Shown here: piece by piece, positions 26,526 through 34,807 of the stretch
Layout of the letters: each line of letters begins with the position of its first letter
Position numbering within the stretch: the stretch's first letter is position 1
Origin: a virus
Virus record (IMG/VR): IMGVR_UViG_3300042549_005585
Span: 1-64,000 of that record
DNA: 64,000 nt
Reading direction: 5' to 3' (one strand)
Notes under the pieces: model-generated
What the model was told of the DNA's origin: nothing
Database searches by the model: none
Seen by the model: only the letters and a program-made list of their open reading frames with translations
Program-made: the position numbers and the translations under genes

Positions 26526-27665
26526 TTATACGTCTGTTGTTGTTGTTTGAACTCCTTTTTTAGCTAAACTAGCTTGTATGTCTGATACTTGATTATCTGG
26601 TACTACATCAATAGTTGTTCCTGTAGTTTTAGACTTAATAAGTTTAGTTTCTTTCTTTAACTTAGCTTTGATTTTAGCAATATTTTTAGTTTTCTTATCT
26701 ACTTCTACTTCTTCGTTCTCAGTTAAAAAAAAATCTTTGAATGAAACACCTTCTTTAACCACTTTTGGTTTACCAGGCATATCCATTACTTTGCTAATTC
26801 CTTTAGCTTTCTTAGGTGTCATAGTCATTTCCTTAACACCTTTTGGAGATGCAGTTCCTTGCTCTTTCTTACCTAAATTATCTTTAACATTTGCTTTAGC
26901 ATTCTTACCAGCACCTTTTTTCAACATTCCATCAGCAGTTGCTTGCATTCCTGGTTTGTTAGTTTCAGTTTCTTTAAAAGTGTAAGGTGATTTTTTAGCA
27001 TTTAACGTTGTGTAGTAGTTAGAATCTTTAGCTAAATTTCTTAATGTTTTAGCTTTAGCTTTTTCTAAACCCTCATCAGTATAGTCATCAGAACATTCTA
27101 ATTCATATTGAATACCTAAACGGTATTGGTATGGATTAGCATGATCCGCGTCAAGCGCTTTTGGTTGTTTTTTCTTACCTTCTTGTAATGAATCAGACTC
27201 AGCAAATTCTCTTCTACGAGACTTATATCTGTCTTTGAATCTTAAAACATCCATTACATCGTCAACGTCATTATAGAAACCATAATGTTTCAATAAAGCG
27301 TCTTCTTCTCTTTCATATAAGTTATTTTCAGCGAAGAATTTACCTAACATTTTTTTATCAACACTTGTACCCAATTCGTCAACATATATTTCAATATCTT
27401 CATCACTTACTGGTTCCAATTTTTCATCTACAGAAGTATCTTCATAAGACATTTCTTCCATAGGTGCTTCTTCAGTAGTATCTACTTTAATTTCTTCTAC
27501 AGACTCACGGATAATACCCTTGTTCTTAAGGATTTTAATAGCATCATCATATGATGTTACACTAATAATCCAAGGTAACTTAGCGTCACGTCTAACCTCG
27601 TATAAAAATTTCTCGCGACTTACCTCGCCTGCTTTATGCTTTTTGTATAAATCTATTGTTGTCAT
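26526..27665 (-). CDS. Probable prohead core or internal head protein
   Basis: A 379-aa hydrophilic protein rich in Lys and Glu, lying directly before the protease gene. The N-terminus is MTTIDLYKKHKAGEVSREKF. An acidic region spans about 60-110, and a basic Lys/Ala/Gly region about 215-300. Near residue 320 is KDFFLTE-NEEVEV, very close in form to the T4 gp23 cleavage site FLTE-A. The location is that of T4 core genes 67/68, but sequence identity with those is not apparent. A core or DNA-associated internal protein is the best guess. Confidence 0.55.
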   Translation of the reverse strand: MTTIDLYKKHKAGEVSREKFLYEVRRDAKLPWIISVTSYDDAIKILKNKGIIRESVEEIKVDTTEEAPMEEMSYEDTSVDEKLEPVSDEDIEIYVDELGTSVDKKMLGKFFAENNLYEREEDALLKHYGFYNDVDDVMDVLRFKDRYKSRRREFAESDSLQEGKKKQPKALDADHANPYQYRLGIQYELECSDDYTDEGLEKAKAKTLRNLAKDSNYYTTLNAKKSPYTFKETETNKPGMQATADGMLKKGAGKNAKANVKDNLGKKEQGTASPKGVKEMTMTPKKAKGISKVMDMPGKPKVVKEGVSFKDFFLTENEEVEVDKKTKNIAKIKAKLKKETKLIKSKTTGTTIDVVPDNQVSDIQASLAKKGVQTTTTDV

Positions 27666-27669
27666 ACTG

Positions 27670-27677
27670 ATAAATAT
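27670..27677 (-). promoter_or_regulatory. ATATTTAT motif, very close to ATG
   Basis: Coding strand reads ATAATATTTATCAGT, only 4 nt before the ATG at 27665, and overlaps the stop codon of the 42-aa gene. The spacing is unusual for a promoter -10 element. Confidence 0.35.
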
Positions 27678-27805
27678 TATCTTCCTTGGCCACGATACGC
27701 TTTAGGGCGTGGTGTGTGTTTGTTAAATGATTTTTGTGCTGATCCTATTTTGCGTTTACCGAATGAAACTTTGGTACTATTGCTTGCTGATTTTGCTTTA
27801 GCCAT
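27677..27805 (-). CDS. 42-aa basic protein in the head gene cluster
   Basis: A 42-codon frame from ATG at 27805: MAKAKSASNSTKVSFGKRKI, then GSAQKSFNKHTPRPKAYRGQ and GR. It is strongly basic and has no acidic residue, so it could bind DNA or the acidic scaffold. It is tightly packed between the 70-aa and 379-aa genes (6 and 11 nt gaps), supporting a real gene. Small head or core proteins occupy this place in T4-like phages. It lacks an (L/I)-x-E site. Confidence 0.65.
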   Translation of the reverse strand: MAKAKSASNSTKVSFGKRKIGSAQKSFNKHTPRPKAYRGQGR

Positions 27806-27811
27806 TATTTT

Positions 27812-28024
27812 TTATTTTGGGTTATATAATCCTTGTCTTACAAGTGATTGGATAATAGCGAATACAGCATCTTGATCACTATACTCATAAAACTTAGCTA
27901 AATCCTTTACATATCCTAATACTTTAGAATCAAGTTCAGGGTTAACAGCCTCTTTAACTTCCATATTTTCGTTTATGTTAGCCTTAGCGTTAAATACGAA
28001 TTTTTTATAGTCAAAATTATCCAT
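27812..28024 (-). CDS. Small head-cluster protein with FDYKKF N-terminus
   Basis: A 70-aa protein. The N-terminus MDNFDYKKFVFNAKANINEN belongs to a recurrent FDYKK tag also seen at 33097-33264 and 33950-34798. The C-terminal half (SKVLGYVKDLAKFYEYSDQD, AVFAIIQSLVRQGLYNPK) looks like a small helical domain. INE at residues 17-19 is a candidate prohead-protease site. Location suggests an internal or core head protein. Confidence 0.55.
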   Translation of the reverse strand: MDNFDYKKFVFNAKANINENMEVKEAVNPELDSKVLGYVKDLAKFYEYSDQDAVFAIIQSLVRQGLYNPK

Positions 28025-28035
28025 TGTTATTTTAT

Positions 28036-28551
28036 TTAATATTCAGGGTTTCTATCTTTTTCATCAAACGCACCTTGTATGTAAGCGTATCTACTTTCAT
28101 TTCCTCCATCCCATACATTGTAGTTTTCATCATCATCCTTTCCAGTAAAGAAAATAATATCATATACTTCATCATAAAACTTAGTGTCAGTAGCCATTAG
28201 TTTTTCAAATTTTTCTAATGTATTAGGTCTAAGTTTAAATGCTATATAATTATCAGCTCCTGGTTTGTTTATTTTATATTCTTTCCATAATTGCTTATAG
28301 TCTATTGCTTTAGACTTACGGTTAGGAACAGAAGGAGCATTTGTGAAACCAAAATGAGATACAGCGTAATTATTTTTTACTTTACCTCCAGCAAGTTGTG
28401 GAGCGTCTTCTTTCTTGATTTTTTTAAATGCTTTAGCAGTAGCGATTTGTGGATTGGAAACACCAGGAGCAAAACCAGCACCTGTACCAGTACCAGACAT
28501 TTCTTTTACTAGTTGTGTAGTATACTCCTTAATATATTTTCTAATGTCCAT
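28036..28551 (-). CDS. Head-cluster protein with two putative protease-cut modules
   Basis: A 171-aa protein. The N-terminus MDIRKYIKE-YTTQLVKE-M carries two candidate (L/I/V)-x-E sites, then a Gly-rich TGTGAGFAPGVSNPQ like the segment after the capsid propeptide. At residues 89-98, WKE-YKINKPG matches the junction found in the internal-protein cluster at 39-44 kb. The C-terminal 80 residues (YIAFKLRPNTLEKFEKLMAT ... VYDIIFFTGKDDDENY) would be a separate product. Function unknown; probably packaged in the head. Confidence 0.6.
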   Translation of the reverse strand: MDIRKYIKEYTTQLVKEMSGTGTGAGFAPGVSNPQIATAKAFKKIKKEDAPQLAGGKVKNNYAVSHFGFTNAPSVPNRKSKAIDYKQLWKEYKINKPGADNYIAFKLRPNTLEKFEKLMATDTKFYDEVYDIIFFTGKDDDENYNVWDGGNESRYAYIQGAFDEKDRNPEY

Positions 28552-29409
28552 TTACTTAGATACTTTTTTTAATTCATCTAGTAACTCATGGTATTGTAAT
28601 AATGAGATCATATGCTCATCTTTTACAGTTTTACCTTTAGGAACACCAACCATTAAATTCAATATCTCGTTTAGTTTGATCTGAGTAGTTTTGTCATCTA
28701 GTTTAGGAATGAATGCTTGTAACTCAGCTTTTAAACCATTAACATTCTTGTTAACAAACTCACGTAGTTGTTCTGTATTAGAAATATTATTGATGAATTC
28801 TTTCAACACATTCTTTTGGGTAGTACTGAAATATGAATATTTGTCATTAAATTTCTCAATAAGTAATTTATAAGCCAAGATACGAATATCTTTATCAGCT
28901 CTTGTGAACTCATTGATGACAGCACTTTGAATTTTTTCTTCAGTCAATGGAATTTTTGTGATATGTTCCAACAATGTTAACTTATTAGTGACAATTGTTT
29001 TAGGATCATCAAATTCCTTGCTGTTTTTAGACTCAATTAACGTAGAGATAGACGCTAATACTTTGTAATTATTGATCTTAGCCTTGAAGAAATCATCAAG
29101 ATCGTAGTTCTTCTTGATCTCTTTGATCAAGTTGTACTTATCTTTGTTGATTTGCTCACGATTCAACTTAGTACTTAAATCAAGTACAGTATTAATCAAT
29201 GACTCGGCTTTAGACTCGCTCAACTTTTCAGCTGAAGCAATAGTATAATATAATTTATGCTCCTTGGCTAATTCGCTGTTGGAGAAAAATTTCTTAATGA
29301 TTTTAACCGACGATGAATCTTTGGCTGATAGCACATCAGATGCGATCTGGCGGACAAGTAATTCAAATAAAATACCTGTATTTTTAAATTTGCTGTGTTT
29401 GGCTTTCAT
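28552..29409 (-). CDS. Helical protein between portal and core genes, unknown function
   Basis: A 285-aa, Lys-rich, almost all-helical protein (MKAKHSKFKNTGILFELLVR ... LNEILNLMVGVPKGKTVKD ... LLQYHELLDELKKVSK). No catalytic motif. The position immediately after the portal gene and before the core genes suggests a role in prohead assembly. It has its own ATATTTAT motif, and the next gene begins directly at its stop codon. Confidence 0.6.
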   Translation of the reverse strand: MKAKHSKFKNTGILFELLVRQIASDVLSAKDSSSVKIIKKFFSNSELAKEHKLYYTIASAEKLSESKAESLINTVLDLSTKLNREQINKDKYNLIKEIKKNYDLDDFFKAKINNYKVLASISTLIESKNSKEFDDPKTIVTNKLTLLEHITKIPLTEEKIQSAVINEFTRADKDIRILAYKLLIEKFNDKYSYFSTTQKNVLKEFINNISNTEQLREFVNKNVNGLKAELQAFIPKLDDKTTQIKLNEILNLMVGVPKGKTVKDEHMISLLQYHELLDELKKVSK

Positions 29410-29431
29410 ATAAAGTTAATGCGCACTACTT

Positions 29432-29439
29432 ATAAATAT
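29432..29439 (-). promoter_or_regulatory. ATATTTAT motif, putative phage promoter element
   Basis: Coding strand reads ACATATTTATAA, 22 nt before the ATG at 29409, just after the portal stop codon. Confidence 0.45.
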
Positions 29440-29443
29440 GTTA

Positions 29444-31375
29444 TTAATCAAGTTGCTCACGGATATTGTCCTCGTTTAACAAATCGCTCTGTTCAAATAA
29501 CGTGATCTTGCGATTAGCTTTAGGTGCGTTTGCTAATGCTGCTTTAAGACCAGCCAATGTTGATGATGCTTTTGCCTCCATCGCTAATGCTGAGTTGCCT
29601 TTGTAGCTAGCGCGCAATGTACCGTCTTCTTGGTCATCATTGCTCTTCATAAACTTATTACCTAAACGATCTTTACCTAATGGATCTTTTTGAGTACCAA
29701 TAAATGATGGATGTTCAGTTGGTCTACCTTGTAATGGTTTAGGTTCGTTTGGATTAGTTTCATCAAATCCTACAGGAACTTCATTATTTGCATTATATCG
29801 ACCCGTACCGTAAGCAGTAGCCAATTGTGATGGTGTACCGTAGGCTTGACCAGAATCATATGGATCATTACCCTCAGTTTGTATTTGGTCTAGGCGGAAT
29901 TTAGTTTTCTTATCTTCAACCAATTGATCACGTAAGTCATCCATTTGTTCTTCACTCATGTGGAATAAATGCTCATAAATCCAACTAGTTGGCATTAATT
30001 CTTTATCAATCATGTTACCTGCTAAGTCAACCTTTTGAGCGAGTAACGCCATACGTTCTTGATCATATATAATTGATGGTGTAGTTAAGTCTAACTCAAA
30101 GTTAGTTAATGACTCACCTTCATATCCCTGAACATATAAGTGTACAATAGCGATTTTGTATAATTCTGATAGTACAATACGTTGAATACGTTCAACTGTA
30201 CGAGCAAAACGAATATCTTCAGCGGCAAGTGTTGCTTTACCAGATAAATCTTTCTCGTAACCCATAAATGCTTTAGGTATCTTAAGAGCAGCAAATAACT
30301 TATCACGTAAGTAAGCAACGTCATCAATACCATTATATTCTAATCCTTTAGTAGTATCAATACGAGTTGAACTATCATTACCACGAACAGGAATATAAAA
30401 ATCCTCCATCGTGTTCTGCATATTGTACTTAAGATTGTATTGGCCAGTTTGAGGATCAATATAAGGAACTTTCTTCATCTTATTGACCATCTTCTGCATG
30501 TAGTTTTCTACTTCATTTGGTGGGATAGAACCTACGTTAACATAGAAAACACGTTTTTCAGGAGCGCGAACAATTCTATGAATCAACATTGCATCTTCCA
30601 TCAAAACATATTGTTTGAATATTTTACGTCCTGGTTCTAAGTAACTTCTGCCATATGGTAAAAAGTTAACATCACTTAATAGACGGAAGTGAGCCATTTC
30701 ATAGTTCTCAAAGTAAATACCTTCAGCTCCACCTAACATAGCATTTGGAGGTATAACTCCATATCCCATAGTTGTACCAGCAACCGATGTAGGATCGTAC
30801 TTAAAACGCACATAGGTTGGGTTTTTAACGTCTACTCCCTCCTCTCGTATAATTGCATATGCTGAGAAAGGTATGACGTTATATACGCCGAATTTTTCTG
30901 ATATTTCTAATTTAAGATAAAAATCACCGTACTTACACATGTTTCTAGTCCATGACCATAAGTTAAACTCGATGTTTAACACGTCATAAAACAAGTTACG
31001 TAATATTTTCTGTACGTTTTCGTCTGATGATTTGATATGAATAACTTCACCGAAGTCATTCTTTAAAGTACATTCGTCAGCAATGATATCAAGCGCAGAT
31101 GCTACGATAGCGTCTGTATCCATTGCTTCATAGTCTGTGTATAATTGAACACGTAAGGTTTGGTAGTTTAAAACGTTGTTAAGGTTATAAACTCCTGCGC
31201 CTGATGTTGTATATATTTTGGTAAAGCGGTCAACTAATGCGTTTGTTTGCAACGCACCTAACGATTGTATTCGGTCAGTATCAACTACTTTTAGTTGATC
31301 ACCACCAACGTTTCTAATAATAACATCAGATGAGAATAATCGTTTTAACCTACCAAAGAGTGATGTATCAGCCAT
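29444..31375 (-). CDS. 20: Portal protein, T4 gp20-like
   Basis: A 643-aa portal protein. Characteristic gp20 segments are RIVRAPEKRVFYVNVGSIPP, NEVENYMQKMVNKMKKVPYI, DFYIPVRGNDSSTRIDTTKG and KAFMGYEKDLSGKATLAAED. Twelve copies form the DNA channel at the head vertex and nucleate prohead assembly. It lies directly downstream of the terminase gene, as in most tailed phages. The C-terminal extension ends SDLLNE-DNIREQLD, an excellent prohead-protease site 8 residues from the end, suggesting tail trimming. Confidence 0.92.
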   Translation of the reverse strand: MADTSLFGRLKRLFSSDVIIRNVGGDQLKVVDTDRIQSLGALQTNALVDRFTKIYTTSGAGVYNLNNVLNYQTLRVQLYTDYEAMDTDAIVASALDIIADECTLKNDFGEVIHIKSSDENVQKILRNLFYDVLNIEFNLWSWTRNMCKYGDFYLKLEISEKFGVYNVIPFSAYAIIREEGVDVKNPTYVRFKYDPTSVAGTTMGYGVIPPNAMLGGAEGIYFENYEMAHFRLLSDVNFLPYGRSYLEPGRKIFKQYVLMEDAMLIHRIVRAPEKRVFYVNVGSIPPNEVENYMQKMVNKMKKVPYIDPQTGQYNLKYNMQNTMEDFYIPVRGNDSSTRIDTTKGLEYNGIDDVAYLRDKLFAALKIPKAFMGYEKDLSGKATLAAEDIRFARTVERIQRIVLSELYKIAIVHLYVQGYEGESLTNFELDLTTPSIIYDQERMALLAQKVDLAGNMIDKELMPTSWIYEHLFHMSEEQMDDLRDQLVEDKKTKFRLDQIQTEGNDPYDSGQAYGTPSQLATAYGTGRYNANNEVPVGFDETNPNEPKPLQGRPTEHPSFIGTQKDPLGKDRLGNKFMKSNDDQEDGTLRASYKGNSALAMEAKASSTLAGLKAALANAPKANRKITLFEQSDLLNEDNIREQLD

Positions 31376-31397
31376 TAATTATTTTGTTTGTATGAGT

Positions 31398-31405
31398 ATA
31401 AATAT
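31398..31405 (-). promoter_or_regulatory. ATATTTAT motif upstream of the portal gene
   Basis: Coding strand reads TAAATATTTATAC, 22 nt before the portal ATG and 6 nt after the terminase stop region. Confidence 0.5.
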
Positions 31406-31413
31406 TTACCGTA

Positions 31414-33006
31414 TTATCTAATCAACCAATCCATATCCTCCGTACCATGACCTGTGTCCATCTGCCATGGGTTTAAGTAACTTCCATTAGATGTATGGCG
31501 GTATACAGAATTATCATTATATCCTGTTTTCATCATACCTCCTACACTCACTTTAGATAGATCTAAACCTGTTTGTCTATAACGTAATGCTGTATCTCGT
31601 AAGAATAAACCAATACCTAAAGACATCACCAAGTCATCATTATAGCCATCTAAAGCTTGTGCTTTACCATTCTTCCATACAAATGTTCTTAGTTCCTCAA
31701 GTGTACGTTTTGATTGAATAACGCAACTCTTCTCGTGAATGTATGAAACCATCTTTGAGATAACAAGTGGTCTTGTCTTTAAGGAGTTAGTAAATCCAGG
31801 AACCATACCTTCATCACGATCAAATCTATTCAAATACATTTCAACGTTAGTCATAGCAATATCTGAACGTGGTGAGTAATATAAATTGCGATATCCACGC
31901 TCAATAGCAGTTTGGATAACATCCCAACCAATATTGGCGTTTTCAATTACTAATAATGCGTCATTATATTCAGTGGCTAATCCAATTAAGAAATTTCCAT
32001 AGTCACGAGTACCAACTTGTCCTTTATATTCAGCTACTTGTTTAGCATCTTCTACATCAATAACATGACATGCAGAATAGTCTTTACTATCACCTCTAGC
32101 TACGTCAGCTACAACCATATATGTTTTAGAGTAGTCTGGTGATTCCCAAATCCATAAGTTTCCATCAAATCCTCTTCTTTCCATAGGCTCAACCATAAAT
32201 GTTTCCATATAAAAGTTAAGCATAGGAGGTTCTACTACTGTATCTCCTGAAGTACTAAAGTCACAATCACACTCCTGAGCAGCGTTTCTAAGTCCTAGAA
32301 TATCATCTTGCTCATCTCTCCATTTTTGATCTCGTTCTGGGTGTACAGTCCAAGGTAATTTAATAGCAATAAAGCCATTTGATCCTTGTTCAGCGCCAAT
32401 AAACGTTCTATGGAACCAGTTACCTGTACCATATGGAGTTGATATAGCAATACATTGACCTCCAGTGGCTAAGGTTTGTTGAGCAGAAGCGAATATCTCA
32501 TCAATACCCTCAATGAAGGCAGCCTCATCTAATAATAGTAAGGACACGGCTTCAGATCTACCTGCATCTGCAGTTGCACCAACAGCTTTAATTTGAGAAC
32601 CATTTGATAAACGGAGTGATAACTTATTATCCTCATCTGCTTTTACTTTAAGCCAATTAGGTAAGTTATTATAGGCAAAACGCACTTTAGTAACCATATT
32701 TTTAGCAGTTTCCTGCTTAGTAGCGATACAAAGTATATTCTTGTCCTTATGAAATAACATTAGCCATAAAGCATATGCTGATGATAAGGTAGAGATACCT
32801 AACTGTCTTGATTTATTTACTACGTTGTAAGTATTCTTTTGAAATAAACGTAATACTTTTTCTTGGAAAGGATATAAATTAAATTGGATTCTACCACGCT
32901 TAGGGTGTTGAATCATATAATACTTCTTCATGAAGTGAACAGGATCTGTAGCACACTTAATATACTCCTGTTTAATTATCTCCTTAATATTTTGCTGTTC
33001 GCTCAT
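31414..33006 (-). CDS. terL: Large terminase subunit, T4 gp17-like
   Basis: A 530-aa packaging motor. The ATPase half has Walker A KSRQLGIST at residues 65-73 and Walker B SLLLLDEA with Asp160 and Glu161. The RNase H-like nuclease half shows acidic positions in VVADVARGD (Asp301), LLVIENANIG (Glu355) and LDGYNDDLV (about Asp457/458). It docks on the portal and cuts concatemeric DNA at headful packaging in T4-like phages. No small-terminase gene is recognisable nearby. The gene is preceded by a terminator and an ATATTTAT motif. Confidence 0.95.
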   Translation of the reverse strand: MSEQQNIKEIIKQEYIKCATDPVHFMKKYYMIQHPKRGRIQFNLYPFQEKVLRLFQKNTYNVVNKSRQLGISTLSSAYALWLMLFHKDKNILCIATKQETAKNMVTKVRFAYNNLPNWLKVKADEDNKLSLRLSNGSQIKAVGATADAGRSEAVSLLLLDEAAFIEGIDEIFASAQQTLATGGQCIAISTPYGTGNWFHRTFIGAEQGSNGFIAIKLPWTVHPERDQKWRDEQDDILGLRNAAQECDCDFSTSGDTVVEPPMLNFYMETFMVEPMERRGFDGNLWIWESPDYSKTYMVVADVARGDSKDYSACHVIDVEDAKQVAEYKGQVGTRDYGNFLIGLATEYNDALLVIENANIGWDVIQTAIERGYRNLYYSPRSDIAMTNVEMYLNRFDRDEGMVPGFTNSLKTRPLVISKMVSYIHEKSCVIQSKRTLEELRTFVWKNGKAQALDGYNDDLVMSLGIGLFLRDTALRYRQTGLDLSKVSVGGMMKTGYNDNSVYRHTSNGSYLNPWQMDTGHGTEDMDWLIR

Positions 33007-33023
33007 ATAACGGGGTTGTGTAT

Positions 33024-33031
33024 ATAAATAT
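33024..33031 (-). promoter_or_regulatory. ATATTTAT motif upstream of terL
   Basis: Coding strand reads TATATATTTATATA, 17 nt before the terL ATG and 6 nt after a terminator stem. Confidence 0.55.
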
Positions 33032-33037
33032 ATAAGA

Positions 33038-33064
33038 GGAGCCTAACCTTAGCGGTCAGGCTCC
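33038..33064 (-). terminator. Rho-independent terminator upstream of terL
   Basis: Minus strand: 11-bp stem GGAGCCTGACC/GGTTAGGCTCC with one G-U pair that works only on the minus strand, loop GCTAA, then TCTTATAT. The U tract is short. Confidence 0.75.
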
Positions 33065-33096
33065 AGAGCCATAATACTGAGACTATGGCGGGGCAA

Positions 33097-33264
33097 TTAT
33101 TTTCCTGAAAGACGTTGTTTAATCCTGTTTGGATCTATTTTTTTAGTGTCTGTTTTTGTACTAGTTAGGGGCTTTTTTGTTTCAGCTGTTTCCTTCATTG
33201 CTTTAGAATAAGGACCTAACTTATTGTCTTGTAAATACTTCTTGTAATCGAAATTGTCTGCCAT
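33097..33264 (-). CDS. 55-aa basic protein with FDYKK N-terminus
   Basis: A 55-codon frame from ATG at 33264: MADNFDYKKYLQDNKLGPYS, then a Lys/Thr-rich stretch (ETAETKKPLTSTKTDTKK) and IDPNRIKQRLSGK. It shares its first ten residues with the 70-aa head protein and the 282-aa protein. It is the last gene before a terminator, 5 nt after the membrane-protein gene. Function unknown. Confidence 0.65.
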   Translation of the reverse strand: MADNFDYKKYLQDNKLGPYSKAMKETAETKKPLTSTKTDTKKIDPNRIKQRLSGK

Positions 33265-33269
33265 ATTGT

Positions 33270-33944
33270 TTATTTTGCAATCATTAAGTATACTAAACCA
33301 CCAACTACAACTCCAGCTCCAATCTTAGTGATTTTGTTTTTGAACTTAAGTTTCTGGTTTTGTAAGTATATTTGATTGTATTGGTTTTTCCAATCTTTGA
33401 TCTGTATGTCTTGATTAAACATAATATTTTTGTATGTGCCTTCTTTTTTAGTAAATAAAGCAATAACACTATCTTTACCATTTACTCTTGATTCAGTTAA
33501 TGCAATAACACTATCTTTAAATGTAATTATTTGTTTTGCACCATCTAATTCTACCAAATCCTTAGCAACATACGTTAATACTGGTTGTGCTATAGGTAAT
33601 TTATTAGTTACAGTATCTTTAGGGTAGCGGTTGTTGAAGAAAGTAACTAATTCTTTTTCATTGTATGTATCAACTGCTGCTTTAGATGAGTCAACAAACT
33701 GAATTACTTTAATTACTTTACCTTTAGCATGAACTAACTTGTCTTGTAATTGTTCATCAACTACTACTAATGAATCTATTGCTTTATCTTTTTCAGCGAT
33801 ATCTAATTTCATTGAGTCAACAGCTTGTACTAAACTGTCTTGTTTTTGTATAAATTCTTTTGACAAACCAGCATCTCCGATTTTGTCAAATACAATATAC
33901 CCTACTACTAGTAAGGCTAAAATTCCTAAAACTACTTTTTTCAT
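33270..33944 (-). CDS. Membrane-anchored coiled-coil protein, possible lysis role
   Basis: A 224-aa protein. An N-terminal hydrophobic segment (VVLGILALLVVGYIVF) follows MKK. A periplasm-sized hydrophilic, partly coiled-coil region spans about 25-195, and a second hydrophobic segment near the C-terminus is IGAGVVVGGLVYLMIA. Two anchors flanking a long helical region recall spanin-type proteins, but no lipobox is present. Neighbouring genes are tagged internal proteins and a kinase, not lysis genes, so the role stays open. Confidence 0.55.
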   Translation of the reverse strand: MKKVVLGILALLVVGYIVFDKIGDAGLSKEFIQKQDSLVQAVDSMKLDIAEKDKAIDSLVVVDEQLQDKLVHAKGKVIKVIQFVDSSKAAVDTYNEKELVTFFNNRYPKDTVTNKLPIAQPVLTYVAKDLVELDGAKQIITFKDSVIALTESRVNGKDSVIALFTKKEGTYKNIMFNQDIQIKDWKNQYNQIYLQNQKLKFKNKITKIGAGVVVGGLVYLMIAK

Positions 33945-33949
33945 ATATT

Positions 33950-34798
33950 TTATTTTATAATTCCAGCGTAATATTTCATTTTATTAATGATATACTCATC
34001 TAATTGTTCCTCATCACTTGGTTCTTCTCCTGGTTCTTCAATTGGTGGAGGTGGAGGAGCTGATTGAGCATCTATTTTTTGCAGATATGATGATTTAGAT
34101 ACTAGATCAGCAATACGTTGTTCTAATGATACTTTCAAGTCACGTAAACGTTGTAATTCATCACTTGGTCTATCCTTAATATCTCCAGCTGTTGGTCTTG
34201 ATTTTCTTAATGATAAGATATTTCCTCTAGTCGCAGCTAAACGACGTTGTAATTCACTATACTTTAATGAGTCCTCAAAATCTTGATCTGATATTTTAGG
34301 AGCAAGGATTGGTTCTGCTTTTTCTATCTCATCATCTGATGGTTCCTCTTCTGGTTCTTCCTCGTCTGATTTTCTTTTGCTTAGTTTAGTTGTACCAACA
34401 AACAAATCATCTTCATTATCAGGTAAATCTAACACATCATCTTCGCTTGGTTCTTCTTCTGGTTCTTCTTCTGGTTGAACTGAAGTTGAGCGTAATAGAT
34501 TTTGTTTTAGGTCTGGGATTAGAGTGAATGACTTTCCAGGTACTGTTTCTTTCTCTATTTTACTCTTTAACAATTCAATCTCCATTGGTTCAACACCTTG
34601 ATCAGCTGCTTGTGAAACAAAATAATTGATGATTTGTTGACGTCTATCATCCTTGTAATCAGATGGATTCTTAATTCTGTTTTCCAAGTCAGGAAACTCA
34701 GGATTAAGTTTATATTTTTCCTTTGCTATTCTAGCCAATTCACTAACGCGAAATGACTGCTGCTCAGTTACGAATTTTTTATAATCAAAATCTGCCAT
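33950..34798 (-). CDS. Acidic FDYKK-tagged protein with repeats, possible head-internal protein
   Basis: A 282-aa protein. The N-terminus MADFDYKKFVTE-Q carries the FDYKK tag and a VTE tripeptide. Acidic PEEEPS-type repeats occur at about 110-160 and 255-268, and a coiled coil lies at about 195-240. The C-terminus reads EEQLDE-YIINKMKYYAGIIK, combining a YKINK-like junction with the AGIIK ending of the scaffold protein. These traits tie it to the prohead system, though it is not a known family. Confidence 0.55.
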   Translation of the reverse strand: MADFDYKKFVTEQQSFRVSELARIAKEKYKLNPEFPDLENRIKNPSDYKDDRRQQIINYFVSQAADQGVEPMEIELLKSKIEKETVPGKSFTLIPDLKQNLLRSTSVQPEEEPEEEPSEDDVLDLPDNEDDLFVGTTKLSKRKSDEEEPEEEPSDDEIEKAEPILAPKISDQDFEDSLKYSELQRRLAATRGNILSLRKSRPTAGDIKDRPSDELQRLRDLKVSLEQRIADLVSKSSYLQKIDAQSAPPPPPIEEPGEEPSDEEQLDEYIINKMKYYAGIIK

Positions 34799-34807
34799 GA
34801 TTTGTGT

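Noticed and set aside
33270-33944. Confident spanin call
   Set aside because: Two hydrophobic ends and a helical middle fit, but there is no lipobox and the gene is far from the endolysin.
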